From positions 1 to 64,000 of the forward strand of contig NZ_BCNF01000047.1 in assembly GCF_001485495.1 (NCBI RefSeq): a stretch of 64,000 nucleotides of DNA, in the 5' to 3' direction. Of this stretch, positions 9,591-18,415 are shown piece by piece. The notes beneath the pieces are model-generated. The model searched no databases, was not told the origin of the DNA, and was given only the letters and a program-made list of their open reading frames with translations. Source of the stretch: Gordonia desulfuricans NBRC 100010 (GTDB lineage: Bacteria; Actinomycetota; Actinomycetes; Mycobacteriales; Mycobacteriaceae). Positions within the stretch are counted from its first letter, which is position 1. The number at the start of each line of letters is the position of its first letter. The position numbers and the translations under genes were made by a program.

Positions 9591-10160
9591 ATGCTCCTGA
9601 CCGTCATCGTCGTCATCGTCGTCATCGTGTTCGTCGTGGCCCTCGCACTCGCCGCCGTCGGATTCAACAAACTGCGCCGCGCCGACATCACCGCCCAGGA
9701 GGCGCTCGGCGGCATCGACGTCCAGCTGACCCGCCGCGCCGATCTCATCCCCAATCTGGTGAACACCGTCAAGGGGTACGCCACCCACGAGCGCGGCGTG
9801 TTCGAGGAGGTGACCGCCGCACGTGCCGGGGTGGCGCGGGCGGCGCAGGGCGGCAGCGTCGAGGAGAAGGCCGCCGCCGAGGGGCGCCTCGACGGCGCAC
9901 TCGGCCGGCTGTTCGCGGTGGCCGAGAACTATCCGGATCTCAAGGCGTCGTCGAATTTCGTCGCCCTGCAGACCGAGCTGTCCGACACCGAGAACAAACT
10001 GTCGTTCGCCCGACAGTTCTACAACGATGCGGTGTCGCGCCTCAATCAGCTGGTCCAGACCATCCCGTGGATGTTCTTCGCCGGGATGGCCAAGGTCGGC
10101 AACCGTGAGTTCTACCGCGCACCCGAGGGGCAACAGCAGCCTCCGGAGGTGCGGTTCTGA
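9591..10160 (+). CDS. lemA: LemA family protein
   Basis: A 189-residue membrane-anchored helical protein. One N-terminal transmembrane segment is followed by the LemA signature (Gln-Glu-Ala-Leu, Arg-Arg-Ala-Asp-Leu-Ile-Pro-Asn-Leu-Val) and the Phe-Ala-Arg-Gln-Phe-Tyr-Asn-Asp-Ala-Val motif. LemA proteins are conserved and poorly understood, and may scaffold membrane or cell-envelope processes. The pairing with a DUF2207 protein 110 bases upstream is widespread in bacteria and suggests joint function. The ATG at 9591 was chosen because the upstream frame overlaps the DUF2207 gene. Confidence 0.92.
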   Translation: MLLTVIVVIVVIVFVVALALAAVGFNKLRRADITAQEALGGIDVQLTRRADLIPNLVNTVKGYATHERGVFEEVTAARAGVARAAQGGSVEEKAAAEGRLDGALGRLFAVAENYPDLKASSNFVALQTELSDTENKLSFARQFYNDAVSRLNQLVQTIPWMFFAGMAKVGNREFYRAPEGQQQPPEVRF

Positions 10161-10163
10161 CGG

Positions 10164-10418
10164 TCAGGGAATCCAGCCGTTGCGGCGCGGATAGCGTGCC
10201 CGCAGATGGCTGTACAGATAGGTACTGACCAGCAGGGCGACCGCGCTGCCGACCGCCGGCCACAAGAAGACGTTGCCGAACGAGTCACGGACGGCGGCGA
10301 TCACCCAGAAGATGGTGAGCAGGACGGTCGCGATGGTGGCGAGCAGTCGGACGACGAGCACGAAGGTGGTGACGAGCCACCACAGTGTCGTCCGGACCTG
10401 ATCGGCATCGGGGGCCAT
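10164..10418 (-). CDS. Small two-helix membrane protein
   Basis: An 84-residue protein with two transmembrane segments (about residues 14-38 and 48-68) and a basic C-terminus (Arg-Ala-Arg-Tyr-Pro-Arg-Arg). It ends three bases after the LemA stop on the opposite strand. No family is recognised. The Met at 10418 (Met-Ala-Pro-Asp-Ala-Asp) gives the shortest plausible protein with a soluble N-terminus. Confidence 0.6.
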   Translation of the reverse strand: MAPDADQVRTTLWWLVTTFVLVVRLLATIATVLLTIFWVIAAVRDSFGNVFLWPAVGSAVALLVSTYLYSHLRARYPRRNGWIP

Positions 10419-10486
10419 GGCTCGTAACGTTAACCCGCCGCGCCGTAACGCACACCTGACGCCCCAAAGAGCGGACAATCGACGGC

Positions 10487-10894
10487 ATGCGCACCATTCT
10501 CAACGTCATCTGGCTCCTCCTCTGCGGATTGTGGATGGCGCTCGGCTACGTCGTCGCCGGGATCATCTGCTGCATCCTGATCATCACCATCCCGTTCGGC
10601 ATCGCCTCCTTCCGGATGGCGAACTACGCTCTCTGGCCGTTCGGCCGGTCCGTCGTCCGCAAACCCGAGGCCGGGGCGATGTCGATGATCGGCAACATCA
10701 TCTGGCTGTTGTTCGCCGGGATCTGGCTGGCCATCGGACACATCACCACCGGCATCGCCATGTGCATCACGATCATCGGTATCCCCCTGGGGATCGCGAG
10801 CTTCAAGATGGTGCCGATCGCCCTGCTGCCGCTCGGCGCCGACATCGTCCCGAGCGATCAGGTCGGCGCGGGTGGTGCCGCGGTGTCGGTGTGA
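10487..10894 (+). CDS. YccF domain inner-membrane protein
   Basis: A 135-residue protein with two copies of the YccF repeat: Asn-x-Ile-Trp-Leu-Leu near residues 6 and 70, each followed by an Ile-Gly/Pro-rich hydrophobic helix and Gly-Ile-Ala-Ser-Phe. About four transmembrane segments are seen. YccF proteins are small integral membrane proteins of unknown role. The gene stands alone between a small membrane gene on the other strand and the sigK operon. Confidence 0.88.
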   Translation: MRTILNVIWLLLCGLWMALGYVVAGIICCILIITIPFGIASFRMANYALWPFGRSVVRKPEAGAMSMIGNIIWLLFAGIWLAIGHITTGIAMCITIIGIPLGIASFKMVPIALLPLGADIVPSDQVGAGGAAVSV

Positions 10895-10946
10895 ACGCAT
10901 CTCGCCGTACGCCCCGGCCGTAGGACGCGCCGCGACGGGACCTCAC

Positions 10947-10973
10947 CCATCCGGATCCGTGACCGTTCCGAAT
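10947..10973 (+). promoter_or_regulatory. Candidate SigK promoter of the sigK operon, leaderless
   Basis: CCATCC (10947-10952) and CCGAAT (10968-10973) match the -35 and -10 elements reported for mycobacterial SigK promoters (CCATCC and CCGAAT). The spacer is 15 bases, slightly shorter than the reported 16-17. Transcription would begin at about 10980, at the ATG at 10981, so the message would be leaderless. This fits autoregulation of the operon by SigK, as reported for mycobacteria. Confidence 0.65.
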
Positions 10974-10980
10974 AGCGGGC

Positions 10981-12387
10981 ATGACGACATCGTTCAACGC
11001 GCTGCGCCCGCCGTCGATCGCCGTCGTGGGCAGTGGGGTCGCCGGACTCACCGCAGCCCACGACCTCTGCGAACACGCACGGGTGACGCTGTTCGAGGCC
11101 GACAGCCGACTCGGCGGTCACGCCCACACCCACCGGATCGCGACGCCGGACGGCCGCGAGGTCTCGGTGGATTCCGGGTTCATCGTGCACAACGACCGGA
11201 CCTACCCGACCCTCCTCCGTCTGTTCGACGATCTGAAGATCCCCAGCAGGGAAACCGACATGTCGATGTCGGTGCACTCGGAGATCTCCGGTCTCGAGTA
11301 CGCGGGCGCCCTCGGTGCCCGTGGCCTGTTCCCCACCCCGAGAAATCTGGTTCGCGGCCGCTACCTGCTGATGCTCGGCGAGATCGTGCGCTTCCACCGG
11401 GCCGCACGACGGGTCCTCGACTCCACCGGGTCCGACGAACCGCTCGACGCGTTCGTCGCCCGCCACCGCTTCTCGACGTACTTCCTCGACAACTTCCTGC
11501 TACCGCTGGTGGCCGCGGTGTGGTCGTGCGATTCCGATACCGCCGCGGGCTATCCGGCGCGATATCTCTTCACCTTCCTCGAGCATCACGGGATGCTGTC
11601 AGTCTTCGGGTCGCCCACGTGGCGGACCGTCGAGGGCGGATCGATCACCTACGTGGAGGCGGTCGCCGATCGTGTCCGTGACCACGGCGGTCGAGTCGTC
11701 CTCTCCGCCCCCGTCCGCCGCATCGTCGATCAGGGCGCCGGTGTCGAGATCACCGCCGGAGGCTTCGGCACCGGGCATTTCGACGCCGTCGTCGTCGCCA
11801 CCCACCCCCATCAGGCGCTCGACATGCTCGCCGCACCCACCGACGCCCAGCGACGGGTACTCGGCGCGATCGACTACAGCGCCAAATCAGCTGTGCTGCA
11901 CAGTGACACGTCGCTGTTGCCGCACTCCGCCCGGGCGCGGGCGGCATGGAACTACCAGATCCGCACCGACCAGATCCGCACCGACGCCCCCGCCCGCACG
12001 CAGACCGGGTCCGGGGTGCTCGACGGGTCCGGTGTCGCGGTCACCTACGATCTGACGCGCCTCATGCGCCTGGAGGTCCGCAGCCCCCGGATGCTGGTGA
12101 CGCTCGGCCGGACCGATCTGGTCGATCCCGGCACGGTGCACGCGGAGATGACCTACGAGCACCCGGTCTACACCACCAGATCGGTTGCCGCACAAGCATG
12201 TCTACCGACGATCGACTCGCCCGCCGTCCGCTTCGCGGGCGCCTACCACGGGTGGGGTTTCCACGAGGACGGCGCCGCCTCCGGAGCGGCTGCAGCGCAC
12301 CGGATCCTGACCGACACGATCCTTCCGGCCGGCTCCGCGAGGACCGTCCTTCCGGCCGAATCCGAGAGCTCCCTGGAGATGTCGTGA
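10981..12387 (+). CDS. FAD-dependent amine-oxidase-like oxidoreductase (Rv0449c type)
   Basis: A 468-residue flavoprotein. The N-terminal Rossmann motif Val-Gly-Ser-Gly-Val-Ala-Gly is followed by Glu at the end of beta-2 and Arg-Leu-Gly-Gly-His. The C-terminal Phe-Ala-Gly-Ala-Tyr-His-Gly-Trp-Gly-Phe-His-Glu-Asp-Gly is typical of the amine-oxidase/phytoene-desaturase-like enzymes found with cyclopropane fatty acid synthases. It is the first gene of an operon matching Rv0449c-Rv0444c of M. tuberculosis. A role in oxidising or desaturating a lipid chain is inferred from context. It overlaps the next gene by 4 bases (GTGA). Confidence 0.88.
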   Translation: MTTSFNALRPPSIAVVGSGVAGLTAAHDLCEHARVTLFEADSRLGGHAHTHRIATPDGREVSVDSGFIVHNDRTYPTLLRLFDDLKIPSRETDMSMSVHSEISGLEYAGALGARGLFPTPRNLVRGRYLLMLGEIVRFHRAARRVLDSTGSDEPLDAFVARHRFSTYFLDNFLLPLVAAVWSCDSDTAAGYPARYLFTFLEHHGMLSVFGSPTWRTVEGGSITYVEAVADRVRDHGGRVVLSAPVRRIVDQGAGVEITAGGFGTGHFDAVVVATHPHQALDMLAAPTDAQRRVLGAIDYSAKSAVLHSDTSLLPHSARARAAWNYQIRTDQIRTDAPARTQTGSGVLDGSGVAVTYDLTRLMRLEVRSPRMLVTLGRTDLVDPGTVHAEMTYEHPVYTTRSVAAQACLPTIDSPAVRFAGAYHGWGFHEDGAASGAAAAHRILTDTILPAGSARTVLPAESESSLEMS

Positions 12388-13226
12388 CCACCACGCACGC
12401 ACCGGCCCCGCCCACCACCGCGCTGGTGGTACGCACACGGATCACCCATGAACGGCGATCGCCCATCCGACACGCGTTCAGCTACTCCGGTACCTCGTGG
12501 CTGATCGACGTCGACGCACCACCGGCGATGCCGCGAGGACTGGGGTTGCTCGCCGACTTCCGTGCCGGCGACCATTTCCCGCAACCCGCCAGGCCCTCCG
12601 ACACACTGCGCAGCCGTATCGACGAGTTCGTCCGCGACACAGGGATCGAACCCGCCGACGGCCGGATCGTCGCGCTGCTGTCGCCCCGGGTGGGCGGCTA
12701 CGTCTTCAATCCGCTGAGTGTGTTCTGGTGTCATCGCCGCGACGGCACCCTGGCCCACGTCGTCGCCGAGGTCCACAACACCTACGGCGGCAGGCACTGC
12801 TACGTGGTGCACCCCGATGCCGACGGACGTGCGATGGTCGACAAGGAGTTCTACGTCTCCCCGTTCAACGACGTCTCGGGCCGGTACCGGCTGCGGGTAC
12901 CGGAACCGAGGGGCGGCCGGGTCGCGGTGTCGATCATCCTCGATCGGGTCGGGCAGTCACCGTTCGTGGCCACCCTCACCGGTCAGGGACGACCGGTCGG
13001 AATCCGCACCGTCCTCGCCGCACAGGTGCGCACCCCGATGGCCCCGCTGGTGGTGGCCGCACGGATCCGTCTGCACGGCATCCGTTTGTGGGCACGACGC
13101 CTTCCCCTCCATCCACGTCCGCCCCGGCACTCGACGACGGGGCACTCCGCCACCACCGACGGCCCGGCAACCGACCGCACCATCACCGACCGGACAGCCG
13201 CCGACATCGCAAAGGGACAGTCATGA
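12384..13226 (+). CDS. DUF1365 domain protein (Rv0448c type)
   Basis: A 280-residue protein starting at GTG inside the preceding stop. DUF1365 features are visible: Arg-Ile-Thr-His-Glu-Arg-Arg near residue 20, Tyr-Val-Phe-Asn-Pro-Leu-Ser-Val-Phe-Trp-Cys, Glu-Val-His-Asn-Thr-Tyr-Gly, and Lys-Glu-Phe-Tyr-Val-Ser-Pro-Phe. The family is almost always encoded with a cyclopropane-fatty-acid-synthase homologue and a flavin oxidoreductase; its biochemical role is unsettled. The last 40 residues are Thr/Asp/Arg rich and probably disordered. It overlaps ufaA1 by ATGA. Confidence 0.88.
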   Translation: MTTTHAPAPPTTALVVRTRITHERRSPIRHAFSYSGTSWLIDVDAPPAMPRGLGLLADFRAGDHFPQPARPSDTLRSRIDEFVRDTGIEPADGRIVALLSPRVGGYVFNPLSVFWCHRRDGTLAHVVAEVHNTYGGRHCYVVHPDADGRAMVDKEFYVSPFNDVSGRYRLRVPEPRGGRVAVSIILDRVGQSPFVATLTGQGRPVGIRTVLAAQVRTPMAPLVVAARIRLHGIRLWARRLPLHPRPPRHSTTGHSATTDGPATDRTITDRTAADIAKGQS

Positions 13227-14593
13227 GTTCATCACGTCACCACCGGCTCGGCGTCGGGCATGCACAGCCCCACCCACCGGGCGTACCCGTTGCCGAGACA
13301 CCTCCGATCGACGCCGACCGCTGGCCCGACGTCGCCGCGGTCCCCGACAGGTGGTCGGCCCGGACCCGAGAAGCCGTGGCCGCCTGGCTGTTCGCCCGGG
13401 CGAGCGCCGGGGTCGACGTGCGGATCGAGTACCCGGACGGAACCCGCAGCGGACGGTTCTCCCACGTCGTCCAGCCACGCATGATCATCCGACGTCCGGC
13501 CGATCTGTTCCGGCGGATCGGATCGCTGGGGTTGATCGGTGTCGGCGAGGCCTACATGGCCGGGGACTGGACCACCGACGACCTGGTCGGCGTACTCACC
13601 CCGTTCGCCGAGCACATCGCGCACGTGGTCCCACGCCCCCTGCAGATCCTGCGTCGTGCGGTACTGCCGCGACACCCCGCCGACGAGGAGAACACGACCG
13701 CCAACACCCGATCCAACATCTCTCGCCACTACGACCTGTCCAACGACCTGTTCGAGCTGTTCCTCGACGAGACGATGACCTACTCGGCGGCCCTGTTCAC
13801 CCCCGCACCCACCGCCGAACCCGGCCGTCCGGTCTGGAACGACCTCGCCGATGCCCAACACCGGAAGATCGATCGTCTCCTCGACCTCGCCGGGGTCGGC
13901 CCCGGGACCCGGCTGCTCGAGATCGGCACCGGGTGGGGCGAGCTGTGCCTGCGCGCAGCGCAGCGTGGTGCCACGGTCCGCTCGGTCACGTTGTCGGTGG
14001 AGCAGCGCGACCTCGCGCGAGAACGCGTCGCGCGGGCGGGCCTCGCCGACCAGGTGCGCATCGATCTGCTCGACTATCGCCACGTCGACGACACCTATGA
14101 TGCGGTGGTCTCGGTGGAGATGATCGAGGCCGTGGGCCAGAAGTACTGGCCCACCTATTTCTCCACCATCGACCGGGTGTTGGCACCGGGTGGCCGGGTG
14201 GCGATCCAGGCCATCACCATGCCGCATGACCGCATGCTCGCCTCGCGGAGCACCTACACGTGGGTGCACAAGTACGTGTTTCCGGGTGGCCAGATCCCGT
14301 CGCTACGGGCGCTCCGGACAGCGGCTGCCGAGCACACCTCCCTCCGCCTGGCCGACTCCTCGGCATTCGGCATGCACTACGCGGAGACCCTGCGGCTGTG
14401 GCGGGAACGGTTCCTCGCCCGGCGTACCCACCTGGCGCCGCTGGGATTCGATGCGACGTTCGCACGCATGTGGGACTTCTACCTGGCCTACTCCGAGGCG
14501 GGATTCCGGGCCGGATACCTCGATGTGCAGCACTTGGTCTTCCATCGTCCCTCCGACGGTCCCGACGACGCGCGGTTCGGGGGTGTCCGGTGA
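13223..14593 (+). CDS. ufaA1: Cyclopropane-fatty-acid-synthase-type SAM methyltransferase
   Basis: A 456-residue protein of the CFA synthase/mycolic acid methyltransferase family. The SAM site Leu-Glu-Ile-Gly-Thr-Gly-Trp-Gly lies near residue 233. Asn-Ile-Ser-Arg-His-Tyr-Asp-Leu-Ser-Asn near 170 and the Val-Glu-Met-Ile-Glu-Ala-Val-Gly loop are family hallmarks. It should methylate or cyclopropanate the double bond of a phospholipid-bound unsaturated acyl chain. Position between DUF1365 and DUF1295 is that of UfaA1 (Rv0447c). The first 45 residues are a poorly conserved extension. The downstream gene overlaps by 4 bases. Confidence 0.88.
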   Translation: MSSSRHHRLGVGHAQPHPPGVPVAETPPIDADRWPDVAAVPDRWSARTREAVAAWLFARASAGVDVRIEYPDGTRSGRFSHVVQPRMIIRRPADLFRRIGSLGLIGVGEAYMAGDWTTDDLVGVLTPFAEHIAHVVPRPLQILRRAVLPRHPADEENTTANTRSNISRHYDLSNDLFELFLDETMTYSAALFTPAPTAEPGRPVWNDLADAQHRKIDRLLDLAGVGPGTRLLEIGTGWGELCLRAAQRGATVRSVTLSVEQRDLARERVARAGLADQVRIDLLDYRHVDDTYDAVVSVEMIEAVGQKYWPTYFSTIDRVLAPGGRVAIQAITMPHDRMLASRSTYTWVHKYVFPGGQIPSLRALRTAAAEHTSLRLADSSAFGMHYAETLRLWRERFLARRTHLAPLGFDATFARMWDFYLAYSEAGFRAGYLDVQHLVFHRPSDGPDDARFGGVR

Positions 14594-15444
14594 CCGGGTG
14601 GGCCGGATTCGCCGCGCTGGCCGGGTGGTCACTGCTCTTCGTCGCGGTGCTGCAGGCGATCACGTGCGCGGTCGGGCGGCGCCTCGGCCGCGTCAACGTC
14701 GTCGACGTCGCCTGGGGTCTCGGCTTCGTCGGGATCGCGTGGTTGTCACTGATCCTCGGGGGCGGCGACCCGATTCGACGCTGGGTCCTCGCCGTCGGGG
14801 TGAGCGTGTGGGGTCTGCGCCTGGCATGGCACATGACGGTCAAGTCTGCCGGTAAGGGCGAGGATCCGCGATACGCCGAACTGCTGACACGCACCGGCGG
14901 GTACGGCCCCGACGGACCCCGACTGACGGTGGTCATCCGCCGGGTGTTCGCCATCCAGGGTGTAGCGCAGTGGTTCGTCTCGATCCCCCTCATGGTGTCG
15001 GCGGTCGCCGGGCCCACTCCCGGGTTCGCATGGATCGTCGCCGCGATCGGTATCGCGTTATACGTGCTCGGCCTGTTGTTCGAGGCGATCGGCGATGCCC
15101 AGCTGCGTGCGTTCAAGGCGGACCCGGCCAATCGTGGACGCATCATGGATCGTGGCCTGTGGGCGTGGACACGGCACCCGAACTACTTCGGGGACGCGTC
15201 GGTGTGGTGGGGCATTTGGTTGTTCACCGCGAGCGCCGGCGCCATGACCACCGGGACGTCGGTGATCGGCGCCCCCGGGCTCCTGTCCGTACTGTCACCG
15301 GTCGCGATGACGTATTTCCTGGTCTACGCCACCGGGGCGCGGCTGCTCGAGGAGTCGATGGGCAGCCGGCCGGGTTATCGCGAGTACCAGGAACGCACGT
15401 CGTATTTCCTGCCGCGTCCACCCCGGACGCCGGAGGTCCGGTGA
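14590..15444 (+). CDS. DUF1295 membrane protein, steroid-5-alpha-reductase-like (Rv0446c type)
   Basis: The 284-residue integral membrane protein has about seven transmembrane helices. Its C-terminal Trp-Thr-Arg-His-Pro-Asn-Tyr-Phe-Gly-Asp and Tyr-Arg-Glu-Tyr-Gln-Glu-Arg-Thr-Ser-Tyr-Phe motif is shared with steroid 5-alpha reductases and isoprenylcysteine methyltransferases. It probably reduces or modifies a lipid double bond with NADPH in the membrane. The GTG start overlaps the ufaA1 stop. It precedes sigK by 78 bases. Confidence 0.88.
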   Translation: MTGWAGFAALAGWSLLFVAVLQAITCAVGRRLGRVNVVDVAWGLGFVGIAWLSLILGGGDPIRRWVLAVGVSVWGLRLAWHMTVKSAGKGEDPRYAELLTRTGGYGPDGPRLTVVIRRVFAIQGVAQWFVSIPLMVSAVAGPTPGFAWIVAAIGIALYVLGLLFEAIGDAQLRAFKADPANRGRIMDRGLWAWTRHPNYFGDASVWWGIWLFTASAGAMTTGTSVIGAPGLLSVLSPVAMTYFLVYATGARLLEESMGSRPGYREYQERTSYFLPRPPRTPEVR

Positions 15445-15522
15445 TGGACCGTGCAGAAACCGGGACGGGCTCCCGACACCGGCCGTTGATGGGGGTCGCG
15501 GCGCCGGTTAGGGTGATCGGCA

Positions 15523-16107
15523 ATGAGCTCACAGACCCGCCCCGCGCCGGCACCGGGTACCGATGGTCTCGCCGAACTCCTCGGGCGGGTCGCCGGCGGC
15601 GACCGCGCGGCCTTCGCCGAGGTGTACGACCAGACCAGCCACCGTGTCTACGGGATGGTCTTGCGGGTTCTGCGCGATCCCGGATACAGCGAGGAGACCA
15701 CCCAGGAGGTCTACCTGCAGGTGTGGCGATCGGCCGACACCTACGATCCCCGCTTGGGTTCGGCACTGTCCTGGATCATCACTCTCGCTCACCGACGCGC
15801 CGTCGACCGGGTCCGCTCGGAGACGGCCGCCACCCGACGCGACCTGGGATTCGCCGCCGATGAACACATGCCCGACTTCGACGTGGTGACCGCGGCCGCC
15901 GAGAGCAGAGAGACGCGCGAGGAAGTCCGCGGTTGCCTCGAGAGTCTGACCGAGGTCCAACGTGAATCGATCGGCCTGGCCTACTACCGGGGCCTGACGT
16001 ATCGCGAGGTCTCCGAACATCTGTCCGTGGCCTTGCCCACGGTGAAGAGCCGGATCCGCGACGGCCTCAACCGCCTCCGTAACTGCTTGGGGGACAACCA
16101 TGTCTGA
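15523..16107 (+). CDS. sigK: ECF RNA polymerase sigma factor SigK
   Basis: A 194-residue ECF sigma factor. Region 2 (about residues 25-95) includes Asp-Gln-Thr-Ser-His-Arg-Val-Tyr-Gly and Glu-Glu-Thr-Thr-Gln-Glu-Val-Tyr. Region 4 (about 135-185) carries the helix-turn-helix Leu-Thr-Tyr-Arg-Glu-Val-Ser-Glu-His-Leu. Operon position and sequence agree with mycobacterial SigK. It overlaps the rskA anti-sigma gene by 8 bases, so the two are translationally coupled. A SigK-like promoter precedes the operon at 10947-10973. No mpt70/mpt83-like target genes are seen in the window. Confidence 0.92.
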   Translation: MSSQTRPAPAPGTDGLAELLGRVAGGDRAAFAEVYDQTSHRVYGMVLRVLRDPGYSEETTQEVYLQVWRSADTYDPRLGSALSWIITLAHRRAVDRVRSETAATRRDLGFAADEHMPDFDVVTAAAESRETREEVRGCLESLTEVQRESIGLAYYRGLTYREVSEHLSVALPTVKSRIRDGLNRLRNCLGDNHV

Positions 16108-16873
16108 CGATGAACTACTCGATCTCGCCCCGATCCTCGGCCTGCACGGACTGTCGCCGGCCGAGCTCGACTCGGTCCGCCGCAGGCGTGCCCTCGCCGA
16201 TGCGCAGACCCGTCTCGAGTTCGACGACCTGGTTCGCCACACCCGCGAGGCGATGGCCACGGTGAGCACCACCACTGTCACCGAACCTCCTGCGACGCTG
16301 CGTGTTCGGCTCCTCGAGGCCATCGGCACCGATTCCGCCGACGATTCCCCCGCCGTCGACACCGAGCCCGCACCTCCCGAGCCGATCCCGCTGGTCCCAC
16401 GGCAGGACCGCAGTCGCCGGAACCCGCGCCGCCTCGCCTATGCGGTCGCCGCCGCGGCGGTGGCGATCGCCGTCGGTGGCCTCGGTTGGGCGATCGGCAG
16501 CGGCCTGTCGACACAGCAGGCCCCGACCGAACCGGCCACCGCCCAGCAGGTGTTCACCGCGGGCGACGTGCGGTCGGCCTCCGGCGCGGTCGCCGGCGGG
16601 CAGGCGACGTTGACCTACTCCGACACCGCCGATGCCGGAGTCCTGGTGATGAACGATGTGCCGCCCCCTCAGCCGGGGTCGGTGTATCAGATGTGGCTGC
16701 TCGGTCCGAACGGTGCCACCTCGGCGGGCACCATGACCGACAAGGACGTGGCCCCGTCGACCACGGCGGTGATCCCGCATCTCGGTGACGCGACGGCGCT
16801 GGCGTTCACGGTCGAACCGCCGGGCGGGTCCGCCTCGCCCGGTGCCATCGTCGCCGAGCTGCCCCTGCGCTGA
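16100..16873 (+). CDS. rskA: Anti-sigma-K factor RskA
   Basis: A 257-residue membrane protein. A cytoplasmic anti-sigma part (1-100) precedes one transmembrane segment (about 112-134) and an extracytoplasmic RskA domain (about 148-257) with Met-Trp-Leu-Leu-Gly and Phe-Thr-Val-Glu-Pro-Pro-Gly-Gly-Ser. RskA holds SigK at the membrane and releases it after regulated proteolysis. The gene ends 15 bases from the stop of the convergent ligB. Confidence 0.92.
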   Translation: MSDDELLDLAPILGLHGLSPAELDSVRRRRALADAQTRLEFDDLVRHTREAMATVSTTTVTEPPATLRVRLLEAIGTDSADDSPAVDTEPAPPEPIPLVPRQDRSRRNPRRLAYAVAAAAVAIAVGGLGWAIGSGLSTQQAPTEPATAQQVFTAGDVRSASGAVAGGQATLTYSDTADAGVLVMNDVPPPQPGSVYQMWLLGPNGATSAGTMTDKDVAPSTTAVIPHLGDATALAFTVEPPGGSASPGAIVAELPLR

Positions 16874-16888
16874 TCCGGGCGGGTTCGG

Positions 16889-18415
16889 TCACCGCAGCAG
16901 GGCGCGGACCGCGTCGATCGTGTCGGCCTCGGCGGGGGTCTTGTCCGGCCGGTACCGCACCACCCGCGCGAAGCGCAGGGCCACCCCACCCGGATACCGT
17001 GAACTCCGTTGCGCACCATCGAGTTCGATCTCGACGACGATCTCGGGCCGCAGATACACCGCGTGCGCGTCACGGTGATCCTCGTGTCGGGGGAACTCGG
17101 CGGTCTGCCATGCCAGCAGTGCGTCGGTCATCCCCTTGAAGGTCTTGCCGACCATCACCGGCGGTCCCCCGTCGGGATCGCGGGCGCCCAGGTGCAGATT
17201 CGACAGCAGCCCGGTCCGCCGGCCCGATCCCCACTCGCACGCCAGCACCACCAGGTCCAGCGTGTGCACGGGTTTGACCTTCTGCCAGGCCTTGCCCCGA
17301 CGACCCGCGGCGTAGGGGCCGGTCAGCGACTTGACCATCACGCCCTCGTGGCCGGCGGCGATGGTGGCCTCGAGGTAGGCCTGCGCGGTGTCCGGGTCGG
17401 GATTGCGGATCGAGGAGATACGTAGTTGCGGCGCAATCGAATCCAACGCGTCGAGCCGCTCGGCGAGCGGGCGGTCGATGAGGTCGTCACCGTCGAGGTG
17501 CAGACAGTCGAAGAAGAACGGCCGGAGTACCCGGGGCGTGTCGCCGGCGTCCTGCATCGACCCGAATCTGCTCATCGTGTCCTGGAAGGGTCGCGGCCGT
17601 CCGTCGTCGGCCAGGGTGAGTGTCTCCCCGTCCAGGATCACCGACCGCACCGGCAGATCCCGTACCGCCGCAACCAGATCCGGAACACGCTCGGTGACGT
17701 CGTTCAGGGTCCGGGTGAAGACCGCGACGTCATCGCCGTCACGATGCACCTGGATGCGCGCCCCGTCGAGTTTCTGGTCGACGACGAGTTCGGGTCCCAG
17801 TGCGGTGAGTGCATCGGCGAGACCGTCGGCGGGGGTGGCCAGCATCGGCGAGATCGCCCGCCCGACCTGTAGTCCGACGGTCTCCAGCGCAGTCCGGCCG
17901 GCCACCGCGAGACGGGCGGTCGCCGACAGCGACCCGGTCAGCATGTGTGCGCGCCGCACCAGCGTGGCGGGCTGCCCCGACACCGCGATGATCGCCTCCG
18001 ACATCACCCCAGCCGAGGCGCCCTGCCGCAGCTCCCCCGACATCAGCCGGAAGAGGAAGTTCTGTTCGGATTCGGTGGCACGCGAGAACAATCGGTGCAG
18101 GAGTTCCGAGCGCACCGCAGTCGATCCGGCGCCGCTCGCCGCGGCGAGCCCGGTGAAGGCGACGTCGACGCCGGCGACGGTCAGGGCATCGGGTGCGTCC
18201 GGGCCGCCGCCCGAGGGCGTGGCCGCGAGCGATTGCAGTGTGCGCCAACCCACTCCGAGCCGGCCCTGCGGTATCTCCCCCGACAACCAGGACACCACCA
18301 CGCCGATCTCGTCGCCGGACTCCGCGAGCAGCCGACCGAGCAGTTCGGCCTTGGCATTTCGTGATCGTGTCGCGCCGACCGCCGTCGACACCTCCACCAC
18401 CCGTCCGAATCTCAT
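16889..18415 (-). CDS. ligB: ATP-dependent DNA ligase LigB
   Basis: A 508-residue ATP-dependent ligase. The N-terminal DNA-binding domain (about 1-200) is followed by the nucleotidyltransferase core with motif I Gln-Lys-Leu-Asp-Gly-Ala-Arg (the Lys takes AMP), and a C-terminal OB fold ending in Arg-Phe-Ala-Arg-Val-Val-Arg-Tyr. Length matches M. tuberculosis LigB (Rv3062). It seals nicked DNA and is usually dispensable beside the NAD-dependent LigA. The Met at 18415 was chosen because the longer frame overlaps the SulP gene; the two overlap by ATGA, so LigB is translated from a SulP-LigB message. Confidence 0.92.
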   Translation of the reverse strand: MRFGRVVEVSTAVGATRSRNAKAELLGRLLAESGDEIGVVVSWLSGEIPQGRLGVGWRTLQSLAATPSGGGPDAPDALTVAGVDVAFTGLAAASGAGSTAVRSELLHRLFSRATESEQNFLFRLMSGELRQGASAGVMSEAIIAVSGQPATLVRRAHMLTGSLSATARLAVAGRTALETVGLQVGRAISPMLATPADGLADALTALGPELVVDQKLDGARIQVHRDGDDVAVFTRTLNDVTERVPDLVAAVRDLPVRSVILDGETLTLADDGRPRPFQDTMSRFGSMQDAGDTPRVLRPFFFDCLHLDGDDLIDRPLAERLDALDSIAPQLRISSIRNPDPDTAQAYLEATIAAGHEGVMVKSLTGPYAAGRRGKAWQKVKPVHTLDLVVLACEWGSGRRTGLLSNLHLGARDPDGGPPVMVGKTFKGMTDALLAWQTAEFPRHEDHRDAHAVYLRPEIVVEIELDGAQRSSRYPGGVALRFARVVRYRPDKTPAEADTIDAVRALLR

